A stretch of DNA of 64,000 nt from Glandiceps talaboti (lineage: Eukaryota > Hemichordata > Enteropneusta > Spengelidae): assembly GCF_964340395.1 (NCBI RefSeq), contig NC_135556.1:20519142-20583141 (forward strand), written 5' to 3'. The notes under the pieces were generated by a model. It had not been told where the DNA came from, made no database searches, and saw only the letters and a program-made list of their open reading frames with translations. Numbering within the stretch: the first letter of the stretch is position 1; each line of letters starts with the position of its first letter. Shown here piece after piece: positions 61,193-64,000 of this stretch. A program made the position numbers and the translations under genes.

Positions 61193-61258
61193 ATCACACA
61201 CACACACAGACACACACAGACACACAAAACCACACACGCATTAACTCATTAAAAACAA

Positions 61259-61354
<96 letters not shown>
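61193..61354. repeat. (CA)n-(TA)n microsatellite
   Basis: Lies in the 3' flank or 3' UTR of gene C. Confidence 0.95.
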
Positions 61355-61356
<2 letters not shown>

Positions 61357-61446
61357 CAATTCAGTACAACATTCCAAAGCATTCCTATGTTGAACTGATG
61401 ATGCACTTATATGTACTTATCAGGGTAAAAAAACGATCGGGCATGA

Positions 61447-61452
61447 AATAAA
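61447..61452 (+). terminator. Candidate poly(A) signal of SLC6 gene C
   Basis: AATAAA about 380 nt after the stop, just past a long CA/TA tract; a second one lies at 61812-61817. Either could be used. Confidence 0.35.
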
Positions 61453-63343
61453 CACATTTGAGTATTTCAAGTATCGAAATGGAGGCACATAGCCAATCTT
61501 CCTAATAGAGGACAAGCCACGGTAGTACAGAACGAAAAAGGGTTTCCTAGGAAAAGATATATCGTTCACTGGCAGATTACCAAATTTCGAAATTTCAGAA
61601 GTTAGTATGAGACATGGAGAAACATGGAACGCTCTAATGATTTTACTAGGCTGAGAAAGTGATATAATTGAGAGGATGAAATCATATCCAAATAGTTGCC
61701 GTATATGGCTAATAGATAACGATTGATATAGATATTTTATACTAATCGACATGTTCTCATTAACCTTTTTGAAAAAGTACATTGACCTGTATCTTAGTGG
61801 TAGACTCTTTGAATAAAGACACGTTTCATTTACGGATTTTGATCCGAGTTTTATTTATGTCTTCATCTTAAATTGTATACTGGTATATATTCATTTGGTT
61901 TTGAGTTTGATTATGCTGATACCTGTGATGAACAGCGTGAAACCTAATGATGGAATTCAATAGGACACTTGTAGAGTGGGACTATCCCGTCTTAATTATT
62001 TCACAACCATAGTTGAACATCTAATGTGGTTGCATTGGGTGTGGACAAATGTATGGCCTCTGAATTGTTTGATAATCGGATGGAAAAGAAGAGTTGGGAA
62101 ACAATTAGTTTCAAATCCGGGTAACTCCTCCCCTCCCCTCCCCTCCCCATTCCCCCTCCCCTGTAAAATCTAACCGCAGCCTTATTGATTGATTGTAATG
62201 CTATCAAAATTGTCCAATGGACCTATCAAGTAAACCGTTCAGAAATCGTCAGAGCATCCATGCTACAATGATGTTATTCAATCATAGAAGAACGATTTGT
62301 GGAGGCTGGTTTATTTTTAGACATAGATGATTGATTATGAAATAACTGAGTGTTAATTCAATGCGAAAAAGTACGACATAGAAATCGCCGACAAATATTT
62401 AAGTTAGACTGGCACTTTTATTAATCACAGCCATGAAATTGACATGCTGTCACCATTATACATTATTGCAGTTGTTTTGCTTTCAAATCCTCTAAGGGAC
62501 TTTCCAGTATGACTAATTATAAAATAGTGAAAAGGTCACGTGATGTTATTGATATCCCATCACATTATCGTTCATATATGTTATGTTTAATGGATGACAG
62601 TGGTTGTTTGTTTGTGTGTGTGTGTGTGTGTGTGCCTGTTTATTCAATTATTTGTTTGTTTGTTTGTTTGTTTGTTGGTTGGTTGGTTGTTTCTTCGTTT
62701 TGAGGCAATTAAGCCCGAGACGACTATGCCTGTACATTGACGATTATGTCAAGGGAAAGGCCCCATCTACTCCTCGATTATTCAAACTTTCCATGCTTTC
62801 GCTCCAGTTTGGTGAAAGAGCATGGTGTGTGTAATTACCCATGACAGCCCCATATATGATTTGCTGACTATAAGTTGCTGGTAATTCGATCGCATTGCAG
62901 GGACGTGCCATGTAATTCCCTGGCGATGTAGTGAGCATGGCTGCAAACAAATTTCTTAGCAAGTAAGAAAGTTTTGATTTTTACCGTAAAGAGTTCGATG
63001 CTCTCAGTGTTTTCTGCATGCCGAGATCACACCCATATGATATGCATGCATGTACCAGTACCGAATATCCATAAGTTCTACTTTCAGATAACGGTTACTT
63101 TACAAAGCAAATACAAAACGAAAACAAAAACTAAAAGAAATGTGTCATCTAATGAAACCAAATTTTCATTGACAAAATACGCATTTACATTTAAGATGAC
63201 AAGCAAGTGGTGTGCAATTAAATGACAACTGTAAAACGGTGTAATTGAAATATTAAACACGCATCATTGTCATTTACATACAATGATTTCCCTCGTCCTA
63301 GGTTACCATGCCCCCATCCCACCCCGACACACATACACACACA

Positions 63344-63383
63344 CCAACACCACCACCACCACCACCACCACCACCACCACCAC
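63344..63383. repeat. (CAC)n microsatellite
   Basis: Triplet run in the right-hand spacer. Confidence 0.95.
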
Positions 63384-63739
63384 TAGACATTAGTCAAATG
63401 ATATTTTCTTCTGTTTGAAACTACTAACAAGGTCGTTTTTCTCAATATTCCTTGCAGTCACCCCCCCCCCCCCAGACTTCAGTAGGCATTATCCTACATT
63501 CATTTGACACTCTGGTAACCCAGTCCGTTCCGCATTGCGATCCTTTTATTGCATCCAATGAAGGTCTAGCCTTAATCTTGCCGAGACGTTTACATTGAAA
63601 TACAGTTAATAGTTACTGAAAATGGTTCTTTACCTTCAAATAGTAGGATCTTTTTGGTGTACACAGCGTTAATTAAAACGTGACGGCGTTTCTCTTCAAA
63701 TCTTTCTTGTTGTTGTTGTTCTATGTTCTCTGACCTAAG

Positions 63740-63758
63740 ATGGCCGACTTACGCGGAG
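63740..63758 (+). CDS. Possible first coding exon of a downstream gene (MADLRG)
   Basis: AAGATGGCCGACTTACGCGG has a strong Kozak/YY1-like context; the frame MADLRG runs into a donor GAG|GTAATG at 63759. The rest of the gene would lie right of the window. Supported by pattern only. Confidence 0.25.
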
Positions 63759-64000
63759 GTAATGTATACATTTGCTTATGTTAAATTTTTCTGAACGGTT
63801 TCATCCTTCACTGGATTAATAAATTTCGTGTACTGTCTATGATTGAACACAGTCTCGTAAAATATATATGACATTCAGAATCTTCGTAATTGTTTTTATT
63901 TTTATTCTGTTTTACACGGTGCGTTTGGCACCATTTCACTGAACAAACAAGATCTCTATGACCTCAGAGTTAAACGCACAACTGCTTGGAAAACAGAGGA

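Larger units (their letters stand above)
61067..64000. other. Right-hand spacer
   Basis: 3' flank of gene C, CA/TA and CAC tracts, a (CCCCT)n-like stretch near 62130, and the possible first exon at 63740. Nothing else recognised. Confidence 0.55.

Overview
The window is nuclear DNA of an invertebrate animal. Genes are split by GT-AG introns of a few hundred bases to about 2.6 kb, codon use is AT-leaning, and the sequence is crowded with microsatellites and foldback elements. The proteins look animal (glycine-transporter-like SLC6 carriers and a ZNFX1 helicase). A marine deuterostome such as a hemichordate, or a lophotrochozoan, would fit, but the species cannot be fixed from the sequence.

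Layout: (1) 33-7225, plus strand: the 3' eleven coding exons of SLC6 gene A, whose start lies left of the window. (2) 7226-15801: a gene-poor spacer with a LINE reverse-transcriptase tail and repeats. (3) 15802-24356, plus strand: SLC6 gene B, twelve coding exons with intact frame from TM1 to the stop. (4) 24357-30976: a spacer holding a nearly perfect 1.74-kb tandem duplication and a 50-bp minisatellite. (5) 36875-30977, minus strand: an apparently complete two-exon ZNFX1 gene encoding about 1845 residues. (6) 36876-49309: a spacer with a hammerhead ribozyme of the Penelope-like-element type, a decayed Crypton-like ORF and one arm of a 1.9-kb inverted duplication. (7) 49310-61066, plus strand: SLC6 gene C, thirteen coding exons, carrying a 1-nt frameshift in exon 10 and no GT at the expected exon 5 donor. 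(8) 61067-64000: spacer, with a possible first exon of another gene at 63740.

The three transporters are tandem paralogues with matching intron phases and mostly identical exon lengths (132, 133, 104, 125, 113, 141, 100 nt). They probably move an amino acid or related osmolyte across the plasma membrane using the Na+ and Cl- gradients. Their differences are informative: gene A has Ser in place of the TM8 Na2-site Asp, gene B has lost one intron, and gene C looks damaged. ZNFX1, an RNA helicase linked to RNA sensing and small-RNA pathways in other animals, sits in opposite orientation between B and C with no evident functional tie to the carriers.

All exon boundaries were set by reading splice sites and aligning the three paralogues by eye. 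No database search was possible, so family names rest on motif recognition.
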